The position numbers and the translations under genes were made by a program. A DNA stretch of 64,000 bases from Streptomyces sp. TP-A0356 (GTDB lineage: Bacteria > Actinomycetota > Actinomycetes > Streptomycetales > Streptomycetaceae): contig NZ_BBZJ01000022.1 in the NCBI RefSeq assembly GCF_001417775.1, positions 1 to 64,000 of the forward strand, given 5' to 3'. Positions within the stretch are counted from its first letter, which is position 1. Every line of letters begins with the position of its first letter. Below the pieces are notes generated by a model, which was given only the letters and a program-made list of their open reading frames with translations, was not told the DNA's origin and searched no databases. Positions 1 to 8,246 of the stretch are shown here, in pieces.

Positions 1-146
1 TGCTTTCCAGGTTCCCGCTCTCGCGTTTCCCTTTCCGGCGCTCCCGACTTTATCAGAGATTCTGAGTCGGAATTTCCGCCCCGCTGAGGCCGGTTCCGGA
101 CGCTCGGTTGCGCCGGGTGCCCCGCTGGCGGAGCCGTAAACGTACT

Positions 147-186
147 GGAGCGGGGCGCCCCGATGCAAATCGAGGCGCCCCGCTCC
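147..186 (-). terminator. Hairpin terminator downstream of RNase J
   Basis: A perfect 13-bp stem (147-159 with 174-186, GGAGCGGGGCGCC/GGCGCCCCGCTCC) continues inward as CGAT/ATCG after one mismatch. It lies about 30 bp past the RNase J stop codon. There is no U tract, which is usual for Streptomyces terminators. I see no gene in bases 1-146. Confidence 0.7.
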
Positions 187-217
187 GGCTTCACCCGCGT
201 GCGGCCTTGACGGTCCG

Positions 218-1903
218 TCAGACCTCAACCACCACAGGCAGGATCATCGGCCTGCGCCGATAGGTGTCCGAGACCCACTTGCCCAGGGTCCGACGGATCA
301 GCTGTTGCAGCTGGTGGGGTTCGACGACCCCGTCCTGCGCCGACCGCTCCAGGACCTCCGTGACCTTCGGGATCACCTCGTTGAAGGCCGAGTCGTCGAT
401 GCCCGAGCCACGGGCGTGGACATGGGGGCCACCGGTGATCTTGCCCGTCGAGGAGTCCACCACCACGAAGACCGAGATGATGCCCTCCTCGCCGAGGATC
501 TTGCGGTCCTTGAGCGCCGGCTCGCCGACGTCGCCGACCGACAGGCCGTCGACGTAGACGTATCCCGCCTGGACCTTGCCGGAGATCTTCGCCTTGCCCT
601 CGACGAGATCGACGGCGATGCCGTCCTCGGCGATGACGATCCGGTCGTGCGGCACGCCCGTGAGCGCGCCCAGTTCGGCGTTCGCCCGCAGGTGGCGCCA
701 TTCGCCGTGGACCGGCATCAGGTTCTTCGGGCGGCAGATGTTGTAGAAGTACAGCAGCTCGCCCGCGGACGCGTGGCCCGAGACGTGCACCTTGGCGTTG
801 CCCTTGTGCACGACGTTCGCGCCCCAGCGGGTCAGGCCGTTGATCACTCGGTACACGGCGTTCTCGTTGCCGGGGATCAGTGACGACGCCAGGATCACCG
901 TGTCGCCCGGGACGATGCGGATCTGGTGGTCCCGGTTCGCCATCCGCGACAGCGCCGCCATCGGCTCGCCCTGGGAACCCGTGCAGATCAGCACCACCTC
1001 GCTGTCCGGCAGGTCGTCCAGCGTCTTGACGTCCACCACCAGGCCCGGTGGCACCTTCAGGTAACCCAGGTCCCGTGCGATACCCATGTTGCGGACCATG
1101 GAGCGGCCGACGAAGGCGACCCGGCGCCCGTACTCGTGTGCCGCGTCCAGGATCTGCTGGATGCGATGGACGTGGCTGGCGAAGCTCGCCACGATGATCC
1201 GCTTGCGGGCGCTCGCGAAGACCTGGCGCAGGACGTTGGAGATGTCGCGCTCGTGCGGGGTGAACCCCGGGACCTCGGCGTTGGTGGAGTCGGAGAGGAG
1301 GAGGTCGATGCCTTCCTCGCTCAGCCGCGCGAACGAGTGGAGGTCTGTCAGACGGTTGTCCAGCGGCAGCTGGTCCATCTTGAAGTCGCCCGTGTGGACC
1401 ACCATGCCGGCCGGGGTGCGGATGGCGACCGCGAGGGCGTCCGGGATGGAGTGGTTGACGGCGACGAACTCGCAGTCGTAGGGGCCGATCCGTTCGCGCT
1501 GGCCCTCCGCGACCTCGAGCGTGTACGGACGGATGCGGTGCTCCTGGAGCTTTGCCTCGATGAGGGCGAGGGTCAGCTTGGAGCCGATCAGCGGGATGTC
1601 GGGCTTCTCGCGCAGCAGGAAGGGGACACCGCCGATGTGGTCCTCGTGTCCGTGCGTGAGGACGATGCCCTCGACGTCGTCGAGACGGTCCCGGATCGAC
1701 GAGAAGTCCGGCAGGATCAGGTCGATTCCGGGCTGCTCCTCTTCGGGGAAGAGCACTCCGCAGTCGACGATCAGCAGGCGACCGCCGTACTCGAAGACCG
1801 TCATGTTCCGGCCGATCTCGCCGAGGCCGCCGAGCGGGGTGACCCGCAGGCCGCCTTCGGGGAGCGGCGGGGGCGGGCCGAGTTCAGGATGCGGATGACT
1901 CAA
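218..1903 (-). CDS. rnj: Ribonuclease J (RNase J), metallo-beta-lactamase/beta-CASP family
   Basis: This is a 561-residue cytoplasmic RNase J, a 5'-3' exo- and endoribonuclease for mRNA decay and rRNA maturation. The zinc-binding motif HGHEDH is at residues 84-89 after the phosphodiesterase core start GLGEIGRNM; the beta-CASP domain and the C-terminal dimerisation domain follow, and the length fits the family. I chose the TTG start at 1903 (protein begins MSHPHPELG) because GAGGAG lies just upstream and family alignment begins there; the frame is open further upstream but that part is not family-like. It lies 126 bp downstream of dapA on the same strand, so the two may be co-transcribed, as in other actinobacteria. 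Identification is secure. Confidence 0.95.
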   Translation of the reverse strand: MSHPHPELGPPPPLPEGGLRVTPLGGLGEIGRNMTVFEYGGRLLIVDCGVLFPEEEQPGIDLILPDFSSIRDRLDDVEGIVLTHGHEDHIGGVPFLLREKPDIPLIGSKLTLALIEAKLQEHRIRPYTLEVAEGQRERIGPYDCEFVAVNHSIPDALAVAIRTPAGMVVHTGDFKMDQLPLDNRLTDLHSFARLSEEGIDLLLSDSTNAEVPGFTPHERDISNVLRQVFASARKRIIVASFASHVHRIQQILDAAHEYGRRVAFVGRSMVRNMGIARDLGYLKVPPGLVVDVKTLDDLPDSEVVLICTGSQGEPMAALSRMANRDHQIRIVPGDTVILASSLIPGNENAVYRVINGLTRWGANVVHKGNAKVHVSGHASAGELLYFYNICRPKNLMPVHGEWRHLRANAELGALTGVPHDRIVIAEDGIAVDLVEGKAKISGKVQAGYVYVDGLSVGDVGEPALKDRKILGEEGIISVFVVVDSSTGKITGGPHVHARGSGIDDSAFNEVIPKVTEVLERSAQDGVVEPHQLQQLIRRTLGKWVSDTYRRRPMILPVVVEV

Positions 1904-2029
1904 AAGACTCTCCTCACCACGCACGCCACGTACCTGAGGGCACGCGGCGCGCATGACGTTCGTGCAAAAGCAGTTGTTGGTGTGGGCTGCAGGCACTTGT
2001 GTCCTGCCTATTCAGTTGTGAAGTCTTTG

Positions 2030-2929
2030 TCAGAGCTGTACCCCGCCGGCGACAAGATCGATCTTGAGCTGGGCGATCTCCTCGGCCGAGAGCTCGACCA
2101 TGGGCGGACGCAGCGGTCCGGCGGGCAGGCCCTGGAGGGCGAGCGCGGCCTTGGTGGTCATGACGCCCTGGGTGCGGAACATGCCGGTGAAGACCGGAAG
2201 CAGCTTCTGGTGGATCTCCAGCGCCTTCTGGACGTCGCCGCTCGTGTATGCCTCGGCCATGGCCCGCAGCTCCGGCGTGACGACGTGGCCGACGACGGAG
2301 ACGAAGCCGACGGCGCCGACGGAGAGCAGGGGCAGGTTGAGCATGTCGTCGCCGGAGTACCAGGCCAGGCCGGACTGGGCGATGGCCCAGCTGGCGCGGC
2401 CGAGGTCCCCCTTGGCGTCCTTGTTGGCGACGATCCGCGGGTGCTCCGCCAGGCGGACGAGGGTCTCGGTGTTGATCGGGACGCCGCTGCGGCCCGGGAT
2501 GTCGTAGAGCATGACCGGCAGCTCGGTGGCGTCGGCGATGGCCGTGAAGTGCCGGTAGAGGCCCTCCTGCGGGGGCTTGTTGTAGTACGGCGTGACGGTC
2601 AGCAGGCCGTGCGCGCCGGCCCTCTGCGCCGCGCGCGCCAGTTCGATGCTGTGGTGGGTGTCGTTCGTGCCGACTCCGGCGACGACGTGGGCACGGTCGC
2701 CGACCGCTTCCAGCACGGCTCGTACGAGATCCGATTTCTCCGCGTCGCTGGTGGTGGGGGACTCGCCGGTGGTGCCGTTGATGATCAGGCCGTCGTTGCC
2801 TGCGTCCACCAGGTGGGTGGCAAGCCGCTGCGCGCCGTCGAGGTCGAGTGCGCCGTCCGCCGTGAAGGGCGTGACCATGGCGGTGAGGATCCGCCCGAAG
2901 GGGATCTGCGGAGTGGAGGTCGGAGCCAT
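2030..2929 (-). CDS. dapA: 4-hydroxy-tetrahydrodipicolinate synthase (DapA)
   Basis: This 299-residue TIM-barrel aldolase condenses pyruvate with aspartate semialdehyde, the first committed step towards diaminopimelate (cell wall) and lysine. The pyruvate-binding GTTGE is at 52-56, the catalytic tyrosine pair at 115-116, and the Schiff-base lysine is probably K170 in VANKDAKGD. The ATG at 2929 (MAPTSTPQ) gives the usual family length; the longer upstream extension is low complexity. dapB, for the next enzyme, lies 3 kb away on the same strand. Streptomyces usually carry more than one dapA, so this may be one of several paralogues. Confidence 0.92.
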   Translation of the reverse strand: MAPTSTPQIPFGRILTAMVTPFTADGALDLDGAQRLATHLVDAGNDGLIINGTTGESPTTSDAEKSDLVRAVLEAVGDRAHVVAGVGTNDTHHSIELARAAQRAGAHGLLTVTPYYNKPPQEGLYRHFTAIADATELPVMLYDIPGRSGVPINTETLVRLAEHPRIVANKDAKGDLGRASWAIAQSGLAWYSGDDMLNLPLLSVGAVGFVSVVGHVVTPELRAMAEAYTSGDVQKALEIHQKLLPVFTGMFRTQGVMTTKAALALQGLPAGPLRPPMVELSAEEIAQLKIDLVAGGVQL

Positions 2930-3002
2930 GGGTAACACGCTACTCGCTGCCCCGGGTGCGGTCTGCCCTCGGGGGGCGGCAAAAGTCCGGACAAAGGTGG
3001 AG

Positions 3003-3040
3003 CCCGGCACTGCCTGCTCGGGGGTTCAAGCAGTGCCGGG
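3003..3040 (-). terminator. Hairpin terminator after thyX
   Basis: A perfect 11-bp stem (3003-3013 CCCGGCACTGC with 3030-3040) has a 16-base loop, in the 212-bp gap between the thyX stop codon and the dapA start. On the minus strand it would end thyX transcripts before dapA. Confidence 0.6.
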
Positions 3041-3141
3041 TCCGTTTGATCAGGCTAGATGAACTTCTCGAAATGCCGCAATACGGACACTTCGCTCGGC
3101 TGATCGCACATGTGTCTCTGCCCGGGAAAGGAGTGTGCGCG

Positions 3142-3903
3142 TCAGGGCGCCACGCGGCCGTTGGCATTGAAGGCGGCGTACGTGAGCGGCATGAGCCTGG
3201 CCCACTCCGCCTCCATCTTCTCGCCGACCATCTCGATCTCCCGCTGCGGGAAGGAGGGCACCTTGGCCAGCTCGTGCTGGGTGCGCAGGCCGAGGAAGTG
3301 CATCAGTGAGCGGGCGTTGCAGGTCGCGTACATCGAGGAGAACAGGCCGACCGGGAGCACCGAGCGGGCGACCTCGCGGGCGACGCCGGCGGCGAGCATC
3401 TCCTGGTACGCCTCGTACGCGTGCACGTACGCGTCCTCCATGACGCGGCCGACCAGCTCCTGCTGCGCCTCGCTGCCCTCGACGAAGCGGTACTTGCCGG
3501 GGCGGCCCTCCTGCACCAGCTTGCGGGACTCGTCCGGGACGTAGAAGACCGGCTGGAGCTCTCGGTAGCGCCCGCTCTCCTCGTTGTACGACCAGCCCAC
3601 GCGGTGCCGCATGAACTCGCGGAAGACGAAGATCGGGGCGGTGATGAAGAACGTCATCGAGTTGTGCTCGAAGGGGCTGCCGTGCCGGTCCCGCATCAGG
3701 TAGTTGATCAGGCCCTTGGAGCGCTCCGGGTCCTTCTTCAGCTCGTCCAGGGACTGCTCGCCGGCGGTGGAGACGCGGGCGGCCCACAGCACGTCCGAGT
3801 CGGCCGCGCTGTGCTTGACCAGCTCGACGGTGACGTCGCTGCGGAAGCTGGGCTTGAGGTCGTCGGCGGGGGTGTCGGTCACGGCGTAGAAGGTCCTTCC
3901 CAT
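3142..3903 (-). CDS. thyX: FAD-dependent thymidylate synthase ThyX
   Basis: This 253-residue enzyme makes dTMP from dUMP using methylene-tetrahydrofolate and NADPH through a flavin, as a homotetramer in the cytosol. The diagnostic motif is at 99-113: RHR, then VGWSYNEE, then SGRY. The canonical signature has seven residues between RHR and serine; here there are eight. The ATG at 3903 (MGRTFYAV) fits the family length. Spacing from its neighbours and a hairpin after it suggest a single-gene unit, divergent from the small membrane protein at 4126. Confidence 0.94.
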   Translation of the reverse strand: MGRTFYAVTDTPADDLKPSFRSDVTVELVKHSAADSDVLWAARVSTAGEQSLDELKKDPERSKGLINYLMRDRHGSPFEHNSMTFFITAPIFVFREFMRHRVGWSYNEESGRYRELQPVFYVPDESRKLVQEGRPGKYRFVEGSEAQQELVGRVMEDAYVHAYEAYQEMLAAGVAREVARSVLPVGLFSSMYATCNARSLMHFLGLRTQHELAKVPSFPQREIEMVGEKMEAEWARLMPLTYAAFNANGRVAP

Positions 3904-4125
3904 CACAAGCTCGGGCGGCGCCCACTCTACGGCCCGGCACTGACAACGGGGCGTTCGGTGCCGGTCCACGACATTCGTCGGCGAACTTGAGGAAATCGGC
4001 GAAACTGGGCACCTTCCGCGACTCTGGCTCGTCTGTGATTGTGACAGCGATCCGTGGTCACACGGTCGTCATGACCCCGCCCGGATCCCGGGTCCGCACG
4101 AGCCCCCAGAGGAGAAGCGCTCACC

Positions 4126-4362
4126 ATGTTCCGTCGGCGCGAGCCCGTACCGTTCGCCTTCCTCGCCGAAGCCGACTCCTTCCGCAGCAATGTCGCTCCC
4201 CCGCCGCGTGAGCGCGCCTCCGCCGGCCAGATGGCCGGGCGCTGGCTGATGGGGCTCACCATCGTCGCGGGGCTCGTCGGCGCCCTGGTCATAGGCATGC
4301 CTTCGATGTCCCACACGTCGCCCGCTGCCACGCAGCACTCCGTGGCCTCCAACGGGCACTGA
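4126..4362 (+). CDS. Small single-pass membrane protein, unknown function
   Basis: This 78-residue protein starts at an ATG behind GAGGAGAAG. Residues 1-38 are charged and proline-rich, 40-58 form one hydrophobic membrane segment, and the tail is short and Ser/His-rich. I do not recognise the family. It is divergent from thyX, and the 222-bp gap between them must hold both promoters. Codon use and the ribosome site support a real gene. Confidence 0.7.
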   Translation: MFRRREPVPFAFLAEADSFRSNVAPPPRERASAGQMAGRWLMGLTIVAGLVGALVIGMPSMSHTSPAATQHSVASNGH

Positions 4363-4484
4363 CCGCTCTCCGGGCGCCCGACCGGGCGCAGACGGCACCC
4401 CCTTGGCCCCCCGAGGGTGGTGAGCGAGGACACGGCTCGGTAGCCTCACCGGGCACAGCCCCATGGACCGAGTGAGGATCAGCC

Positions 4485-5042
4485 GTGCCCCTGCCCTTCC
4501 TGACGGCCGACCGTGCTTTCGACCAGGCAGCGGACGACCTCCCGCTGCCGTACGACGACCGCCATCGCTGGCGGCGCCCCTACCGGCCCGGCCCCTGGCG
4601 GGTGGGTGCGGCCGCGCTTCTGCTGCTGCTCGCCTCGTATGTGCTGTTCGCCGCGGTCATCATCGCGTTCACCGGCACGATGCAGGGCGCGGGCATGGTC
4701 CTCGGCATCGGGCTGGTCGTCATCGCCGGGGCGCTGCGGCTGCTGCGCATGGGTGTCTGGGTGAGCGCGCGCGGGCTGCGCCGGGTGGGCTTCTTCGGCA
4801 CCGGGACGGCGCCCTGGGAGCGGGTCGTCGCGGTACGGACGGTCCAGCAGCCGGTGCGCTGGCTCGGGTTGCCGCGCACGGTGCAGGGGCAGGCGCTGAT
4901 CCTCGTACGCAAGGACCGGGCGCCCGAGGACGTGCCGCCGCTGCTGACCACGCACGGCGCCGACTTCCTGGCGCGTCCGGTGGCCTTCGACCGGGCGGCG
5001 GACACGGTCGAGGCGTGGGCCGCGGAGTACGGCCGGGGCTGA
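4485..5042 (+). CDS. Membrane protein with PH-like domain
   Basis: This is a 185-residue protein from a GTG start with GAGGA six bases upstream. Residues 41-62 and 69-88 are membrane helices. The C-terminal part (about 90-175, from VWVSARGLRRVG) has the pattern of bacterial PH-like (bPH) domains, including the W-x-x-V segment of such folds. No enzymatic motif is visible. The role is probably envelope-associated; the domain call is from pattern only. Confidence 0.75.
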   Translation: MPLPFLTADRAFDQAADDLPLPYDDRHRWRRPYRPGPWRVGAAALLLLLASYVLFAAVIIAFTGTMQGAGMVLGIGLVVIAGALRLLRMGVWVSARGLRRVGFFGTGTAPWERVVAVRTVQQPVRWLGLPRTVQGQALILVRKDRAPEDVPPLLTTHGADFLARPVAFDRAADTVEAWAAEYGRG

Positions 5043-5056
5043 CGCGCCACGGCGCA

Positions 5057-5087
5057 GGGGCCGACCCGCGGAGTACGGGGCGGCCCC
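5057..5087 (+). terminator. Probable terminator of the PH-like gene
   Basis: The inverted repeat GGGGCCG (5057-5063) / CGGCCCC (5081-5087) lies just after the stop codon and is followed by TTCT. The outer bases GCAG and CTGC could extend pairing with a bulge. Confidence 0.45.
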
Positions 5088-5264
5088 TTCTGCACGCTGC
5101 ATGGCCTCCTGCACGGCTCGGCCGACCACGTCGCGCACGCACGGGCCCCCTCGCACGGGGCAGACGCGGAGGGCGCATCTGGCACGCGCGGACCTGCCCT
5201 GGGCGCCTCGCCCGACACGAGCCCGATGCAGACACCCCGCGCGGCACCGGCCCGCGGCCGCCTA

Positions 5265-5316
5265 GGGCAGCACGCGCCCGGGCAGGCCTCGGGCAGCACG
5301 CGCCCGGGCAGGCCTC
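5265..5316. repeat. Two 26-bp tandem repeats in a gene-free, repeat-rich stretch
   Basis: A 26-bp unit starting GGGCAGCACGCGCCCGGGC occurs twice head to tail (5265-5290, 5291-5316). A degenerate copy lies at about 5471-5495, and related GACAAGC/GGCAGGCCT words are scattered through 5340-5440. The whole interval 5088-5594 is very GC-rich with no convincing gene: its open frames are biased Arg/Ala/Pro/Gly shadows without ribosome sites. Confidence 0.7.
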
Positions 5317-5594
5317 CGCCCGTACAAGCCCAAAGGACGCGCACCCTGCGCAGGCCTGACAAGCGCACCGGCCCGGATGCCGGACACCCCCATGCGCGGG
5401 CCCGACAAGCACCCCCGACAGCACACACCCGAATGCGGACGCCCCCTCGGCACGAAGCCCGCGCCCGCCTCGGACAGCACGCGCCCCGGGCACCACCAGG
5501 GCACGAGCCGCTCCGCGGCGGACAGGGCGTGGGCCAGGGCCAGAGTGGTGGCCTGCCGGTCGGTGGTGGCCATGCCCGGCGGGCCTCGGGCGGG

Positions 5595-6047
5595 TCAGGC
5601 CTGGGACGGTTTGCCGTCGTGCAGGGCGATCGCCCGTTGCATCGCCTTGCGGGCGCGCGGCGTGTCGCGGGCGTCGTGGTAGGCGACGGCCAGCCGGAAC
5701 CAGCTGCGCCAGTCGTCCGGGGCCGCCTCCGTCTCCGCCTTGCGCCTGGCGAACACCTCGTCGGCCGAGTCACGGTCGATCCGGCCGCTCGCGGTGCGCC
5801 TCAGCTCGTCCACGGGCAGACCGCCCTCGGCGTCCAGCTCGGCGGCCAGCCGGTTGGCGTTGCGGACGAACTGCGTGTTCTTCCACAGGAACCAGACACC
5901 GATGACCGGCAGGATCAGCACCGCGACGCCGAAGGTGACGGTGACCGGGGTGCCGTTCTGGATCAGGAGCACACCACGGCTGCCGACCAGGACGAAGTAG
6001 ACGACCAGGACCGCGGCCGTGACGGCGTAGGTGATCTTCGCGCGCAT
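5595..6047 (-). CDS. Membrane protein with C-terminal tetratricopeptide-like segment
   Basis: This 150-residue protein has two membrane helices (about 5-24 and 35-57) and a helical C-terminus. The segment from about residue 108 (DDWRSWFRLAVAYHDARD) has the W/L/A/Y spacing of a TPR helix pair. The start is five bases after the dapB stop codon, so it is the last gene of the pnp-peptidase-dapB run and probably translationally coupled. The function is unknown; it may scaffold protein contacts at the membrane. Confidence 0.75.
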   Translation of the reverse strand: MRAKITYAVTAAVLVVYFVLVGSRGVLLIQNGTPVTVTFGVAVLILPVIGVWFLWKNTQFVRNANRLAAELDAEGGLPVDELRRTASGRIDRDSADEVFARRKAETEAAPDDWRSWFRLAVAYHDARDTPRARKAMQRAIALHDGKPSQA

Positions 6048-6052
6048 GTCGG

Positions 6053-6805
6053 CTACTTCAGGTCGAGGAAGTGCTCCAGGCCGAAGGTGAGGCCCGGAGT
6101 GGACACGACGCGGCGCACACCGAGCAGGATGCCCGGCATGAAGCTGCTGTGGTGCAGCGAGTCATGGCGGATGGTGAGGGTCTCGCCCTCCCCGCCGAGC
6201 AGCACCTCCTGGTGGGCGAGCAGACCCCGCAGGCGTACGGCGTGCACCGGCACCCCGTCCACGTTCGCGCCGCGGGCGCCGTCCAGGGCGGTCACCGTGG
6301 CGTCGGGCTGCGGGGCGCTGCCCGCCTTCTCCCGCGCCGCGGCGATGAGCTGGGCGGTCCGCGTGGCGGTGCCGCTGGGGGCGTCCACCTTGTTCGGGTG
6401 GTGCAGCTCGACGACCTCGACGGACTCGAAGTACGGGGCGGCCACCTCGGCGAACTTCATGGTCAGCACCGCGCCGATGGAGAAGTTCGGGGCGATCAGG
6501 ACGCCCGTCTCCGGGGACTGGGCCAGCCAGCCCCTCAGCTGCCCCAGGCGCTCGTCGGTCCAGCCGGTCGTACCGACCACGGCGTGGATGCCGTGCCGTA
6601 CGCAGAAGTCGAGGTTGCCCATCACGGACGCCGGGGTGGTGAGTTCCACCGCCACCTGGGCGCCCGTCTCGACGAGGGTCTCCAGCCTGTCGCCCCTGCC
6701 GAGGGCGGCGACCAGCTCCATGTCCTCGGCGGCTTCGACGGCTCGTACCGCCTCCGCACCGATCCGGCCCTTGGCGCCGAGGACCGCCACGCGCAGCTTG
6801 CTCAT
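6053..6805 (-). CDS. dapB: 4-hydroxy-tetrahydrodipicolinate reductase (DapB)
   Basis: This 250-residue cytosolic enzyme reduces the DapA product towards tetrahydrodipicolinate using NAD(P)H. The N-terminal nucleotide-binding loop is VLGAKGRIG (residues 8-16), and the substrate and catalytic motif HHPNKVDAPSGTA sits mid-protein. The ATG at 6805 has AGGAA upstream. It lies 61 bp after the M16 peptidase stop codon, in the same direction. Confidence 0.95.
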   Translation of the reverse strand: MSKLRVAVLGAKGRIGAEAVRAVEAAEDMELVAALGRGDRLETLVETGAQVAVELTTPASVMGNLDFCVRHGIHAVVGTTGWTDERLGQLRGWLAQSPETGVLIAPNFSIGAVLTMKFAEVAAPYFESVEVVELHHPNKVDAPSGTATRTAQLIAAAREKAGSAPQPDATVTALDGARGANVDGVPVHAVRLRGLLAHQEVLLGGEGETLTIRHDSLHHSSFMPGILLGVRRVVSTPGLTFGLEHFLDLK

Positions 6806-6866
6806 GTTCCTGATTCCTTGGTCGAACGTGGATCGAACTTGTCGAGCTCGTCGAGCTTGTGGAGGC

Positions 6867-8246
6867 TTACGCGACCGCGTCGTGCAGACGGGACGCCTGC
6901 TTGTCCTTGAGCGGGCCGATGACCGACAGCGAGGGCCGCTGTCCCAGGATCTCCCGGGCCACGGACCGGACGTCGTCCGGGGTCACCGCCGCTATCCGGG
7001 CCAGCATGTCGTCGACGGACATCTGGTCGCCCCAGCACAGCTCACTCTTGCCGATACGGTTCATCAGCGCGCCCGTGTCCTCCAGCCCGAGGACCGTGGA
7101 CCCCCGGAGCTGGCCGATGGCACGGGCGATCTCGTCGTCGGACAGGCCGTGCTCGGCGACGCGGTCGAGCTCGTCGCGGCAGATCTTGAGCACGTCGTGC
7201 ACCTGGCTGGGACGGCAGCCCGCGTACACACCGAACAGGCCGCAGTCGGCGAAGCCGGACGTGTACGAGTACACGCTGTACGCGAGGCCCCGCTTCTCCC
7301 GGACCTCCTGGAAGAGGCGGGAGGACATGCCGCCGCCGAGCGCGGTGTTCAGCACGCCGAGGGCCCAGCGGCGCTCGTCGGTGCGGGCCAGACCGGGCAT
7401 GCCGAGGACGACATGAGCCTGTTCGGTCTTGCGGCCCAGCAGCTCGACACGGCCGGCCGTGCGGATCACCCGGCGGCCGTCGCGCGGGGCGATGGGCGTG
7501 GCGTCCGCCCGGGTGAGGGCGCCGCCCTTCTCGAAGGCGGCACGCACCTGACGTACGACCTTGTTGTGGTCGATGTTGCCGGCGCACGCGACCACCAGGT
7601 GGGTGGGGTCGTAGTGCTTCCGGTAGAAGCGGCGGATGCGGTCGGCGGACAGCGCGTTGACGGTGTCGACGGTGCCGAGGACGGGGCGGCCGAGCGGGTT
7701 GTCGCCGAACATGGTGTGCGCGAACAGATCGTGCACACAGTCGCCCGGGTCGTCCTCCGTCATCGCGATCTCCTCGAGGATCGCGCCGCGCTCGACGTCG
7801 ACGTCTTCTTCGAGGATGAGCGAGCCGGTGAGCATGTCGCAGACGACGTCGATGGCGAGCGGCAGGTCGGTGTCGAGCACGCGCGCGTAGTAGCACGTGT
7901 ACTCCTTCGCCGTGAACGCGTTCATCTCACCGCCGACCGCGTCGATCGCGGAGGAGATGTCGAGGGCGCTCCTGCGCTGCGTGCCCTTGAAGAGCAGGTG
8001 CTCCAGATAGTGCGTGGCGCCGTTCAGCGACGGCGTCTCGTCGCGCGAGCCCACGTGCGCCCAGATGCCGAAGGTGGCGGAGCGCACGGAGGGCAGCGTC
8101 TCGGTGACGACGCGCAGACCTCCGGGGAGGGTGGTCTTGCGGACGGTGCCGATGCCGTTCGCGCCCTTGATCAAGGTTTGGGTACGGGCGACGGCCCGCG
8201 CCTCCGAAGAGGTGCGGGCCGTCGCCTTGAAGCCACGGGACGTCAC
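6867..8246 (-). CDS. M16 family zinc peptidase (pitrilysin / mitochondrial-processing-peptidase type)
   Basis: This 459-residue inverzincin has the zinc motif HYLEH at 79-83 and the third ligand glutamate at about 159, at the expected 76-residue spacing. A typical second M16 domain follows (RGLAYSVYSYTSGFADCGLF). The substrate is unknown. The GTG start overlaps the pnp stop codon by 4 bp (GTGA), so the two are translationally coupled, an arrangement conserved in many actinobacteria. Confidence 0.93.
   Translation of the reverse strand: MTSRGFKATARTSSEARAVARTQTLIKGANGIGTVRKTTLPGGLRVVTETLPSVRSATFGIWAHVGSRDETPSLNGATHYLEHLLFKGTQRRSALDISSAIDAVGGEMNAFTAKEYTCYYARVLDTDLPLAIDVVCDMLTGSLILEEDVDVERGAILEEIAMTEDDPGDCVHDLFAHTMFGDNPLGRPVLGTVDTVNALSADRIRRFYRKHYDPTHLVVACAGNIDHNKVVRQVRAAFEKGGALTRADATPIAPRDGRRVIRTAGRVELLGRKTEQAHVVLGMPGLARTDERRWALGVLNTALGGGMSSRLFQEVREKRGLAYSVYSYTSGFADCGLFGVYAGCRPSQVHDVLKICRDELDRVAEHGLSDDEIARAIGQLRGSTVLGLEDTGALMNRIGKSELCWGDQMSVDDMLARIAAVTPDDVRSVAREILGQRPSLSVIGPLKDKQASRLHDAVA

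Noticed and set aside
926..2935. Long plus-strand reading frame opposite RNase J and dapA
   Set aside because: It is the antisense shadow of two conserved genes; high GC keeps the frame open and the protein has no family features.
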